Assembly: GCA_016711705.1 (NCBI GenBank)
Contig: JADJSK010000016.1
Span: 1 to 64,000 of the forward strand
Origin: Candidatus Brachybacter algidus
GTDB lineage: Bacteria; Bacteroidota; Bacteroidia; Chitinophagales; Saprospiraceae
Direction: 5' to 3'
Length of the DNA: 64,000 nt
Shown here: positions 16,216 through 24,591 of the stretch, piece by piece
How positions within the stretch are numbered: position 1 is the stretch's first letter
How the letters are laid out: each line of letters opens with the position of its first letter
Program-made: the position numbers and the translations under genes
Notes under the pieces: model-generated
Database searches by the model: none
What the model was told of the DNA's origin: nothing
What the model saw: the letters and a program-made list of their open reading frames with translations, nothing else

Positions 16216-16522
16216 GACTCCCCCTTGGCCCCCTCTTGCAGAAGCTAGGGTTTATACATAAGTATTTTTTCAATCAAAGGATTAATTAGAATATTAATAT
16301 AATTGTTTGTTATTGAGTTACTTATGAGCAAAATTAATTTTGCAGACACCCGAACGTAGGTTAACCTACGCTCAGCACTTCATAGCAAATGATGTACAAT
16401 AATTTAAAGTAAAAACATAGATCGTGAGGCTCGGCGTAGGTTAACCTACGTCGGGGTGTCACCAAAGTTTACTTTGAAATAAACAAAAAAGATGTGTATA
16501 AACCCTAGCTTGCAGAAGGGGA
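16216..16522 (+). repeat. Family B repeat copy interrupted by a MITE
   Basis: GACTCCCCCTTGGCCCCCTC-TTGCAGAA (16216-16243) is family B sequence. Its other arm, TTGCAGAAGGGGAT, resumes at 16510 after a 266-bp insert. Removing the insert and one TTGCAGAA restores a hairpin of the family type (CCCCCTC-TTGCAGAA-GGGG). Confidence 0.7.
16244..16509. mobile_element. MITE-like non-autonomous element with 8-bp target duplication
   Basis: The 266-bp insert starts GCTAGGGTTTATACA and ends TGTATAAACCCTAGC, perfect 15-bp terminal inverted repeats. It is bordered by TTGCAGAA on both sides (16236-16243 and 16510-16517), an 8-bp target-site duplication. Inside, two copies of the self-complementary CGTAGGTTAACCTACG (around 16355 and 16437) stand in inverted orientation, flanked by GACACCCGAA and TCGGGGTGTC. 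No coding capacity is present. This is a textbook MITE layout; the mobilising transposase is not in the window. Confidence 0.85.
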
Positions 16523-16708
16523 TATCGTTTTCATCTCACAGTTTTAGTTATGAGGTAGAGTTGTGGAATGTTGATAATTGATTTTTGCCACTAATGCACG
16601 AATGATACTTAGTATCTGAGGGGATTCAGCGGTAAGTTTTAGAGCTAAATTTATCAATCTAATTTCAATAAATAAATTACTTTCCAACACTGGTATCATA
16701 CATTTTCC

Positions 16709-16716
16709 TACATTTG
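16709..16716 (+). promoter_or_regulatory. Bacteroidota -7 box upstream of galK
   Basis: TACATTTG matches TAnnTTTG and lies 21 bp before the galK ATG. No TTG element was identified upstream. Confidence 0.4.
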
Positions 16717-16737
16717 AAAGCACCATTCTTTTAAGAA

Positions 16738-17887
16738 ATGAATAAGCAACAAATACAATTACTTTTCCAACAGGTTTTCAATAATGAAGCCGACCTGTGT
16801 GTTCAATCTCCGGGGAGAATAAATATCATCGGCGAACATACCGACTACAACAACGGCTTTGTGCTTCCTGCGGCGATCGACAAAAAAGTGATAGTAGGTA
16901 TTCGAAAAAGGGAGGACGATTTAATTGTCCTGTATGCGGAAGCTTTTGCAGAAAAGAAAGAGGTTAAAATTCCGGAAATGAAGCCACAAGGCGATTGGGC
17001 TGATTACATGCTTGGTGTCGTAGCGCAATTAATTAAAAAAGGATTATGTCGTCGGGGGTTTTGAAATTTTGCTCACAGGTGATATTCCAATAGGTGCCGG
17101 GCTTTCCTCTTCAGCTGCCGTAGAATGTGCGACTATATTTGCACTCAACGAACTATTCCATTTCGGTTTGGAAAAAATGGAAATGGTCCAAATGGCGCAG
17201 ATGGCAGAACATGAATATGCCGGTGTGAAATGTGGCATCATGGATCAATTCGCAAGTATGTTTGGAAAGAAAGATCATTTAATTAAACTGGATTGCCGTT
17301 CACTCGAGTATGAATATATTCCTTTTCAAAACCAGGACTTTGTTTTGGTGCTTTTTAATTCCAATGTCAAGCATGCGCTTGTAGATTCTGAATACAACAT
17401 CCGTCGAAATCAATGTAATGAAGGTGTTGAAATGATCAGAAAATATCATCCACAAATCAACTCGTTAAGAGATGTAGATACAGAGATGGTTGAAAAATAT
17501 ATAAGGCCACAAGATGAATTGATCTACAGACGTTGCCAATACGTCGTGTCAGAAAATATAAGATTGCTTCAACTTTGCGAAGCATTAAATCATAATAACT
17601 TAGATAATTGTGGTAAACTAATGCACGAAACTCACTTGGGATTAAGTGAAGACTATGAAGTAAGTTGTCCGGAATTGGACCTCCTTGTGAAGATTGCCAT
17701 GGAGCAACCAGGTGTCATTGGAGCACGGTTAGTCGGCGGTGGTTTTGGAGGTTGCACTATAAATCTGGTTCGGAAAGAAAATCTAGAATCTGTCATATAC
17801 GAGGTTGAGAACGGATACAAATTAAGTAGTGGCAAGGAAGCGACGACTTATATAGTAAATGTGGAAGACGGTACGAAATTGATTTAA
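16738..17887 (+). CDS. galK: Galactokinase, interrupted by a one-base frameshift
   Basis: The first frame (16738-17064) gives the galactokinase N-terminus with SPGRINIIGEHTDYNNGFVLPAAI. The second (to 17887) gives GDIPIGAGLSSSAAVE (the GHMP ATP-binding motif), KCGIMDQFASMFG and GARLVGGGFGGCTINLV. Joined, the protein is ~382 aa, the normal length. The frame changes by one extra base between 17033 and 17048; dropping one T in GGATTATG gives KKGYVVGGFEILLTGDIP, as in the family, and dropping one A in the preceding A6 run also works. The enzyme phosphorylates galactose to galactose-1-phosphate (Leloir pathway). No other gal genes are adjacent. Probably a sequence error, otherwise a fresh pseudogene. 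Confidence 0.88.
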
Positions 17888-17915
17888 AAAAATAATGCCT
17901 TTTTTTCTAAAAGGC
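17885..17915 (-). terminator. Rho-independent terminator for the RluA gene
   Basis: On the minus strand GCCTTTT-AGAAA-AAAAGGC forms a 7-bp stem followed by ATTATTTTTTT. It overlaps the last codons of the pseudouridine synthase gene and lies between it and the convergent galK. Confidence 0.6.
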
Positions 17916-19595
17916 TGCTTCCACCTCCACTTCCATCCGCTCCCCTGTACCTGGATGGACAAAACTAATCCATTCGGCATGCAGATGTAATCTGTCAGCC
18001 TTACCCCCATAAATATCATCACCTACGATAGGCGCATTGAGTCCAAGAATGTGTGCGGCATGAAGTCGCAACTGATGTGTGCGACCGGTATGCGGAAAGA
18101 AATGTATACGTGTTTTGTTGTCTTTTCTGTCGAGGACTTTGTATGTTGTTTTTGCGTATTTACCATGTTCATAACAAATCAATTGTCTTGGGCGATCATC
18201 AAGATCAACGCGCATTGGTAAAATAATCTCTCCTTCATCTTTTTCTACAATGCCTTCGAGTACGGCCAAATAACGTTTGTGAATGGAGCGGTTTATGAAT
18301 TGACGTTGGAGAAATTTATGTGCCTCTTCTGTTTTAGCAATGAGCAGGATGCCTGAAGTGGACATATCTAGTCGATGTACTAGTAATGGTCCTGTAGCAT
18401 CAGGATATCTTGCCTTCATTCTGGTTTTTACAGAGTCTGTCAATACGATGCCGGGAACAGATAAAAACTCCGCCGCTTTATTAACGACGGCGATGTATTC
18501 ATCCTCGTAAATCACCTTTACCTGTTCCTCGCTGCCTGCCTGACTGAGCAAAGGATTGGTTTCGACATCAAGTCCATCTAACATGTGAGTGAGGATGGGT
18601 AAACATTTGCTGCGGCAAGCCGGGTAAAAATGGCCATGCATGCGGACTTCAGCAGGAGGTGCTTGTCCCCACCAAAACTCTGCGATGGCGATAGGTTTTA
18701 AATTATGGAGGAAGGCGTATTGTAATAATTTCGGAGCACTACATTCTCCTGCTCCTGCGGGTGGTTGGATGCGTAAGTCTTTAACGAAAATATCTAGTAG
18801 GCTTTTTTTGCTTCCATGACCATTCAGAAATGCGTAATTTTCAAATAGTCTTTGTTGTAAAGCAGCTGAACCTTTGGCACGCGTATCTTTCAGTTGAAAG
18901 ATTTGATCTTCAAATACTTTAAATTCTGAGCGGGCAATTTCAATGGCTCTTTTGTGATAAGCTGTGAATTTCTTTAATTCTATTTGTTCGTCTTTGCTTT
19001 GTTGGGAAAGTTTGGCTTCAAGATTTTCTGTTTCTTCGGGTTTAATTAGGGCATTTTCATGTCGAATTAATTTTCTATTAATTTTATTTAATTGAATTGA
19101 CGCCTTGCGATCACTTACCCCTGTTTTCATTGTTTCCTGCAACTCCGCAAGTTTGTTTTTAGCTTCAATAAATTCCGGAGTCACTTCTATACGTTCAATC
19201 TCAAGCGTAAACTCGTGTATTTCAATCTCTCCTGTTAGAAAGAAACTGCCTTCTGACCTCATATCAAAAACAGGTGGAACAAAGTGTTGGTGATTATTTC
19301 TTCCCGCCATTTTTCCTGAGAAAGCTGCCAAATAACCAATTTTGCCTTCCTGATTCTGAACTACCATTACTCCAAACATCTTACCAATAACCAGGCCATT
19401 AGTCTTAGAATCTAAACCAAAATTGTGCTCAAAATCAGTCTGATTTAGTAAATATTCTTTCAATTCATCAGCCGCGATGATGCAAAGTGGATGAGGTTCG
19501 TAATAAAATGGATAGTTGAACTGTGAGGGCAGCACGATGTGAGAGATCTCCTGTTGGAAAGTTAAGAATTTAGATTTTGGATCTTGCTGTTGCAT
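17907..19595 (-). CDS. RluA-family pseudouridine synthase with long N-terminal extension
   Basis: A 562-aa protein. The C-terminal ~215 residues form the RluA catalytic domain: VIYEDEYIAVVNKAAEFLSVPG, the catalytic LLVHRLDMSTSGILLIAK with Asp, then HKRYLAVLEG and HTGRTHQLRLHAAH, GDDIYGG. The N-terminal ~340 residues include a coiled-coil-like Lys/Glu-rich stretch (KNKLAELQETMKTGVSDRK...) and a Cys/His-containing segment (HGHFYPACRSKCLPIL). This long architecture is common for one RluA clade in Bacteroidota and some gammaproteobacteria. It isomerises uridine in rRNA or tRNA; the exact site is not predictable here. Convergent with galK. Confidence 0.9.
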   Translation of the reverse strand: MQQQDPKSKFLTFQQEISHIVLPSQFNYPFYYEPHPLCIIAADELKEYLLNQTDFEHNFGLDSKTNGLVIGKMFGVMVVQNQEGKIGYLAAFSGKMAGRNNHQHFVPPVFDMRSEGSFFLTGEIEIHEFTLEIERIEVTPEFIEAKNKLAELQETMKTGVSDRKASIQLNKINRKLIRHENALIKPEETENLEAKLSQQSKDEQIELKKFTAYHKRAIEIARSEFKVFEDQIFQLKDTRAKGSAALQQRLFENYAFLNGHGSKKSLLDIFVKDLRIQPPAGAGECSAPKLLQYAFLHNLKPIAIAEFWWGQAPPAEVRMHGHFYPACRSKCLPILTHMLDGLDVETNPLLSQAGSEEQVKVIYEDEYIAVVNKAAEFLSVPGIVLTDSVKTRMKARYPDATGPLLVHRLDMSTSGILLIAKTEEAHKFLQRQFINRSIHKRYLAVLEGIVEKDEGEIILPMRVDLDDRPRQLICYEHGKYAKTTYKVLDRKDNKTRIHFFPHTGRTHQLRLHAAHILGLNAPIVGDDIYGGKADRLHLHAEWISFVHPGTGERMEVEVEAAF

Positions 19596-19694
19596 GGAGG
19601 GGCGAAGGTAGGTAAAGAAGGTGAGAAGAAATGTCGAATAACGGTGAGATTGACAGTATTTACATTAAATTTAAAAGGAGGACGATTATTCTAT

Positions 19695-21077
19695 TTAGAT
19701 TGAGCTTCCCATTTTCTTTAGGCTGGAAACAACTGCTTCAGGAAATGCTTCACCGGTCAGTGGATGTAATAGTAATTCTCGTGTGTGAGTGTCAAATTCT
19801 TCTTGTGTTATGAGGCCGTCGTGGTAGTTTGCAACATTGTATATCCAAGGGATCACAGTGGTATAGTTAGGGCTATCCATGTAAGTTCGATCCCGCTCCA
19901 TAAGTCGGGTTTGACGAACAATACGAATGATTTTCTTGTAATTTTTTAATAGTAAGATTGCCCTGAGATAATAAGTCATGAATAGATGCCAGCGGTGTTC
20001 AAATATTTCTGCCTTATACGCATTAAAGAATACATCCCCACTGCTTTCTGCCTGCTTATATAGCTTATTCTCTATCCTGGACATGATCAGGTAAGCGGCG
20101 TGACTGATCTTATTGTGATAGTTGCTGTCGCGGCGAGTTTCCTCGGTAGCGAGCAGCAGTATTCGAAGCGCCTCTTCGTGTCTTCCGGCTCGTAACAACA
20201 CAGCCGCTAAATTATTGATGTAATATAAATAATCATTGTTCCTTTCACGTATTGAAAGATAGCCAAATTCAATTGCCTTGTCAAGTTTGTTTTGACTGGC
20301 GAAATAGAGCAATTTTTGACTGTAGAAATTAGCCAGAATGCGCCTCGAATAAAACTTAGAGTTGTTGATCATTGTCTCGAAATAATCGAATTTCTCAGAC
20401 AGGCGGTCAATCATGCGATAATTGTGTGCGATGAATAGAATCCTGATCCATGCCAACACCCGATTGTATCCATCGAGCCCTTCGTCTTTATAGACAGAAT
20501 CGAGCCATTGTTCATACACCATGGTATCACCATGCTTTGACTTGTACTGCTCGATAATATCTTCAGTCACCGTATGCATCTTGTCATTCACCATGCGAGC
20601 ATATTCATAGCTGGTGCGGTGTTTCCTGAGAAATTGATCTACTACTTGAAAAGCATGGTGCCGCATTCTGATCTGAAGAAAATGGCGATAAGACCTACCA
20701 ATATCATACAATTTCAAGAAACTATAATAGTCAGTGCCCGCCTGGCGAAATAATTTTAAAATATTGCGTTCGATCTTTAAGTCAATATTGTCGGTCATGA
20801 TCATCCGGTCATAATCACACAACTTGCTGAAAATATTGTCCACATCGATGCGTGCTAATTGATCTTGGCACCAAGTCATCATATAGGAGTATTTCCGACG
20901 GTCGAGGCTCTCGTCAAACTTGACATCAGGTGCTGAATGAGTGGCATTACTGTGCAATAACTTAAGAATATTTAATTTTTCCTCATCCTCAAATCGCTGA
21001 ATATTCATCAAATAAGCGGTCTCATGCGGAAACAACGAATTGGCAAAAAGAATAAACTTATTGAGTCGGGTATTCAT
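19695..21077 (-). CDS. Conserved alpha-helical (TPR-like) protein of unknown function
   Basis: A 460-aa soluble protein with no signal peptide or membrane segment. It is predicted almost entirely helical. The middle (about 255-345) resembles TPR pairs: ASQNKLDKAIEFGYLSIRERNNDYLYYINNLAAVLLRAGRHEEALRIL. It is rich in Tyr, Arg and His. Its start lies 3 bp after the stop of the FabG-like gene, so the two are one operon. I do not recognise a named family. A scaffold or regulator role would be inference from the TPR-like region alone. Confidence 0.75.
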   Translation of the reverse strand: MNTRLNKFILFANSLFPHETAYLMNIQRFEDEEKLNILKLLHSNATHSAPDVKFDESLDRRKYSYMMTWCQDQLARIDVDNIFSKLCDYDRMIMTDNIDLKIERNILKLFRQAGTDYYSFLKLYDIGRSYRHFLQIRMRHHAFQVVDQFLRKHRTSYEYARMVNDKMHTVTEDIIEQYKSKHGDTMVYEQWLDSVYKDEGLDGYNRVLAWIRILFIAHNYRMIDRLSEKFDYFETMINNSKFYSRRILANFYSQKLLYFASQNKLDKAIEFGYLSIRERNNDYLYYINNLAAVLLRAGRHEEALRILLLATEETRRDSNYHNKISHAAYLIMSRIENKLYKQAESSGDVFFNAYKAEIFEHRWHLFMTYYLRAILLLKNYKKIIRIVRQTRLMERDRTYMDSPNYTTVIPWIYNVANYHDGLITQEEFDTHTRELLLHPLTGEAFPEAVVSSLKKMGSSI

Positions 21078-21080
21078 AAT

Positions 21081-21824
21081 TTAGAGACTTATACCTCCAT
21101 CTACTGAAATCGTAGCACCATTGATGTAGGCAGCCATATCCGAACATAAGAACACATAGACATTGGCGATATCGTCAGGCTTGCCTAGGCGGCTGAGTGG
21201 CACCTTTGCGGCCATTTTTTCAAGCACCTCAGGTGGCATCGCACTCACCATATCCGTTAGAATGAAACCCGGGGCTACAGCATTTACACGAACTCCCTTT
21301 TTGCCGAGTTCCTTGCTAAGAGTCTTTGTCATAGCGATCAACCCGCCTTTGGTGGCTGAGTAATTAGCCTGGCCAAAATTGCCATAGAGGCCCACTACTG
21401 AGGAGGCATTGACAATACATCCACTTCCACCCTCCACCATGACTGGAGCAACAGCTTTGATACAATTAAATACACCGGTGAGGTTGACGTCGATTACTGT
21501 CTGCCACTGTTCGTCGGTCATCTTGAGTAGGGTCGCATCACGCGTGATTCCGGCATTATTAATGAGAATATCGATATGGCCAAACTTTGACTTGACATCG
21601 GCTACCGCTATTGCTATCTCTTCCGGCCGGGTGGTATTCACATGCTGATATATAACTTCTGCACCCCCGGCAGCCAATTCAGCTTGTAGTTCATTGCCGG
21701 CGGAATCATTTAGATCCCAAATAGCGACTTTCGCGCCCTCTGCCACAAATTTTCTTACGGTAGCCTTTCCTATACCATTAGCCCCACCCGTTACAATTGC
21801 TATTTTATCTAGTAATAATTCCAT
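21081..21824 (-). CDS. fabG: Short-chain dehydrogenase, 3-oxoacyl-ACP reductase type
   Basis: A 247-aa classical SDR. It shows the cofactor motif TGGANGIG (13-20), NNAG near 88-91, the catalytic Ser in NASSVVGLYGN, and YSATKGG with catalytic Tyr and Lys. The C-terminus INGATISVDGG is typical of FabG and acetoacetyl-CoA reductases. It reduces 3-oxoacyl thioesters with NADPH. It is the first gene of a minus-strand pair, divergent from the symporter/KASIII/acyl-CoA-ligase operon at 22077. This makes a shared acyl-thioester pathway plausible (inference). A TACATTTG box lies at 21864-21871 on the minus strand. Confidence 0.85.
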   Translation of the reverse strand: MELLLDKIAIVTGGANGIGKATVRKFVAEGAKVAIWDLNDSAGNELQAELAAGGAEVIYQHVNTTRPEEIAIAVADVKSKFGHIDILINNAGITRDATLLKMTDEQWQTVIDVNLTGVFNCIKAVAPVMVEGGSGCIVNASSVVGLYGNFGQANYSATKGGLIAMTKTLSKELGKKGVRVNAVAPGFILTDMVSAMPPEVLEKMAAKVPLSRLGKPDDIANVYVFLCSDMAAYINGATISVDGGISL

Positions 21825-21863
21825 TTACAAAATATTTATTTTTAAAAAATGTGCTTAACCAAA

Positions 21864-21871
21864 CAAATGTA
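21864..21871 (-). promoter_or_regulatory. Bacteroidota -7 box upstream of the FabG-like gene
   Basis: The minus strand reads TACATTTG (TAnnTTTG consensus), 39 bp before the start codon at 21824. A matching TTG element is not evident. The ~250-bp divergent spacer to 22077 is otherwise AT-rich and featureless. Confidence 0.35.
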
Positions 21872-22076
21872 ATATCACGCGCCTTATCTCTTTGTATTTA
21901 TTTTGATATAAATTTAGTAAAATAAATGAATTGTCTTAAGCTAATTAAATCAATATAATTATATGATATACAGGTTATTAAGAATTATATATGCTAATTG
22001 TCATAGATATTTAACATAAATTTATCATTTTTTTTCAGACAAATCTTATCTAATTTCACTCGACATTTAGAAAAAG

Positions 22077-23573
22077 GTGAATATAGATATAGTAATTGCG
22101 ACCAGGATTTTGCTCATCGCTTATGCGGCGGTGATGATATTTTTTGTAGTGCGAGGGGCACTTCGCACCCGCTCTATGACTGATTTCGCTATCGGTAACG
22201 GATTTTCACCACTTGTAGTTGGTTTGTCACTAGCCGCCAATATTACCAGTGCCGCTACCTTTATCATCAATCCTGGATTTGTGGCTATGTTTGGACTTAG
22301 TGCCTTCATAGCCATGTCTGTAATGGTGCCTTTGGGCTTGATGATTTCCTTGATTATATTGAGCAGAAGTTTTCAGAAGCATGGATCAGCCTTCAAGGCG
22401 ATTAGTTTGGCTCAGTGGGTAAATAAAAGATACAATAGTCCCGCTTACGGCAGATTGATGGCGGTGCTTTCTCTGCTCTTGATCACATTTATAGTGTTAA
22501 TATGTGTGGGAATGGTGAAGGTCATAGCCCCAGCGTTGCAAGCAAGTGAACTATATGTATTGATAGGATTGGTGGTCTTCGTATTTGGATATACCATGTA
22601 TGGCGGTGCTAATTCTATGGCTTATACCAATGCCTTTCAGGCCATTGTGATGGGTGTAGTCGCACTGATCCTTATTTTCTCTGGAACGGGTCACTTTGAT
22701 GGTGGCTTAAGTGCCTTTTGGGGAAAGCTGAACCAAATAGATCCAATGCTTTCTAAAACATTCAATCCTACCAGTCCAATATTCCGTGATTTCTTTGAAG
22801 TGATTTTTTGTAATTTTATTATAGGTCTGGCAATAGTTTGTCAACCGCATATCATCACCCGATCTCTAATGTTACGTTCATCGAAAGATATCAACAAATA
22901 CCTGGCGATTGCAATCGTAGTGGAAATGTTGTTTTTCATGGTTTTGTTTGTAGGCTTATTTGCCCGATTGGACATGCCTGATCTCACACTTGCAGGTAAG
23001 AAATTGCCCATGGATGGCATTATGTCTGCTTATGTGCTCGAGCGATTCGATACAGGTGTCGGCTTATTGGTAATATTTGGTTTGTTGTCTGCAGGATTAT
23101 CTACGCTCGAAGGTTTGGTCCAGTCGGTCAGTACTACTGTTACTAATGATATCATACTTCCCTCCTTTAAATCAGAGATATCTGAGGATCGTAAAAAATT
23201 GATCAATCGCGCAGTAATTACGCTACTCGGAGTTATTGCAATAACTGTCAGCTATCGTCAATTGGTAAGCCCAAATCTAAGTGTGGCAATTCTTGGTCAA
23301 AATGGTGTATATGCCTTCTTCTCAGCCGCCTTCATGCCTGTACTATTGGGTATTTTCACCAAAAATATTCACAAATCAGTACCTATTGCATCTACTATAG
23401 TTGCTGTGATAGTTTATTTTTCTACGTACTATGGTGAACTGAGCTTCTATACCACCGGAATCGTAAGAAATCCAGCTGTTGCTGGGACATATGCCATTTT
23501 GGCGCAATATTGGCTGCAGGGATTATGTACCTCTTTACCCGAAATAAAACCAATATCAATAGTCAAAAGATAA
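22077..23573 (+). CDS. Sodium:solute symporter family transporter
   Basis: A 498-aa inner-membrane protein with about 13 hydrophobic segments. Family signatures are FVVRGALRTRSMTDFAIGNG, VGLSLAANITSAATFIINPGF (unwound TM1 sodium site), YTMYGGANSMAYTNAFQAIVM and GLLSAGLSTLEGLVQSVSTTVTNDI. It couples solute uptake to sodium. Substrate cannot be read from sequence, but SSS members next to acyl-CoA ligases often carry short carboxylates. The start is GTG at 22077, behind an AAAAAG stretch. The KASIII-like gene follows 3 bp after the stop, so this is the first gene of the operon. Confidence 0.88.
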   Translation: MNIDIVIATRILLIAYAAVMIFFVVRGALRTRSMTDFAIGNGFSPLVVGLSLAANITSAATFIINPGFVAMFGLSAFIAMSVMVPLGLMISLIILSRSFQKHGSAFKAISLAQWVNKRYNSPAYGRLMAVLSLLLITFIVLICVGMVKVIAPALQASELYVLIGLVVFVFGYTMYGGANSMAYTNAFQAIVMGVVALILIFSGTGHFDGGLSAFWGKLNQIDPMLSKTFNPTSPIFRDFFEVIFCNFIIGLAIVCQPHIITRSLMLRSSKDINKYLAIAIVVEMLFFMVLFVGLFARLDMPDLTLAGKKLPMDGIMSAYVLERFDTGVGLLVIFGLLSAGLSTLEGLVQSVSTTVTNDIILPSFKSEISEDRKKLINRAVITLLGVIAITVSYRQLVSPNLSVAILGQNGVYAFFSAAFMPVLLGIFTKNIHKSVPIASTIVAVIVYFSTYYGELSFYTTGIVRNPAVAGTYAILAQYWLQGLCTSLPEIKPISIVKR

Positions 23574-23576
23574 TAA

Positions 23577-24575
23577 ATGCTTGAGTTTAAGCGCAATGGA
23601 GCTATAATTGCTTCCGGAATGGCAGTACCTGACCGGATCGTACCTAACAGTTACTTTAATGAGTTGCTCGGAGAGGATGTGGATACCTGGCTGAGAAATA
23701 ATGTACAGATCTATAATAGAAGGTGGCTTAGTGATGGTGAATCTATGGCGGATATCATAGAAACTGCCTGCCTACAGGCTATGGAACGTGGTAATATAAA
23801 AGCTGAGGAGATCGATCTCCTCATCATAGCTACAGATACTCCTGAATTCGTTTCTCCCGCTACCGCATCGGTCATTCAGGACCGATTAAAGTTGGTCAAT
23901 GCGGGCACTTTCGACCTGAATGCCGCCTGTTCCGGATTTGTCGCCGCACTGGATACAGCCAGTAAATACATTCAGGCCGACAGCCAGTATCACAATGTAA
24001 TGGTTGTAGGTGCATATGCCATGAGCCGCTACCTCGATGTAAAAGATAAGAAGACCGCCACCCTGTTTGCAGATGGTGCAGCCGCTGTCATATTAAAGGC
24101 GGAAACAGACGGTAGGGGGTTGCTACAAAGTCAGTTGTCAGCTTTGGGCGAATATAATAGTTGGATGGGTATATATGCCGGTGGCAGTGCGCAGCCGGTG
24201 ACTCGTGAGGTATTGGAGGCAGGTGGTGAAAAACTGCAATTTGTAAAGAAAATACCTACTGAAATAAATCCTGCACGTTGGGAACAAATGATCAGAACAT
24301 TGTGTGATAGAGAGGGTATCAACGTGAAAGACGTAAGCCATTTCTTTTTCACACAGATCAATATCAATACCATCTGGCAGACTCTGGATGCACTAGAGGT
24401 GCCGCGAGAGCGGGCAGCAACAGTGATGCACGAATATGGATATACGGGTTCGGCAGCCATACCCATGGCATTCGACTCTCGATTCAGTAAGCAGGAGATC
24501 AAAAGAGGTGAGTTGGCAGTATTCATGGGTTCAGGCGGAGGGTTGGCCTTTGGAGCCGCATTGTTTAGAATGTAA
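23577..24575 (+). CDS. KASIII-like (thiolase-fold) protein lacking catalytic His and Asn
   Basis: A 332-aa FabH-fold protein. The nucleophile is kept: LNAACSGFVAAL, Cys118. In FabH the His lies in PHQAN and the Asn in GNTSAAS. Here the aligned segments read FTQIN (Thr259 for His) and GYTGSAA (Tyr289 for Asn). The decarboxylating condensation chemistry of FabH needs all three, so this protein more likely acts as an acyltransferase, hydrolase or acyl-Cys intermediate carrier, as known for other KASIII-fold enzymes with altered triads. It is 3 bp after the symporter and 16 bp before the acyl-CoA ligase. Confidence 0.85.
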   Translation: MLEFKRNGAIIASGMAVPDRIVPNSYFNELLGEDVDTWLRNNVQIYNRRWLSDGESMADIIETACLQAMERGNIKAEEIDLLIIATDTPEFVSPATASVIQDRLKLVNAGTFDLNAACSGFVAALDTASKYIQADSQYHNVMVVGAYAMSRYLDVKDKKTATLFADGAAAVILKAETDGRGLLQSQLSALGEYNSWMGIYAGGSAQPVTREVLEAGGEKLQFVKKIPTEINPARWEQMIRTLCDREGINVKDVSHFFFTQININTIWQTLDALEVPRERAATVMHEYGYTGSAAIPMAFDSRFSKQEIKRGELAVFMGSGGGLAFGAALFRM

Positions 24576-24591
24576 TATTCAATTAATTATC

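Noticed and set aside
17033..17048. Programmed ribosomal frameshift in galK
   Set aside because: Galactokinase is not known to use one, no slippery site with a downstream structure is evident, and the same window has several other simple one-base errors.
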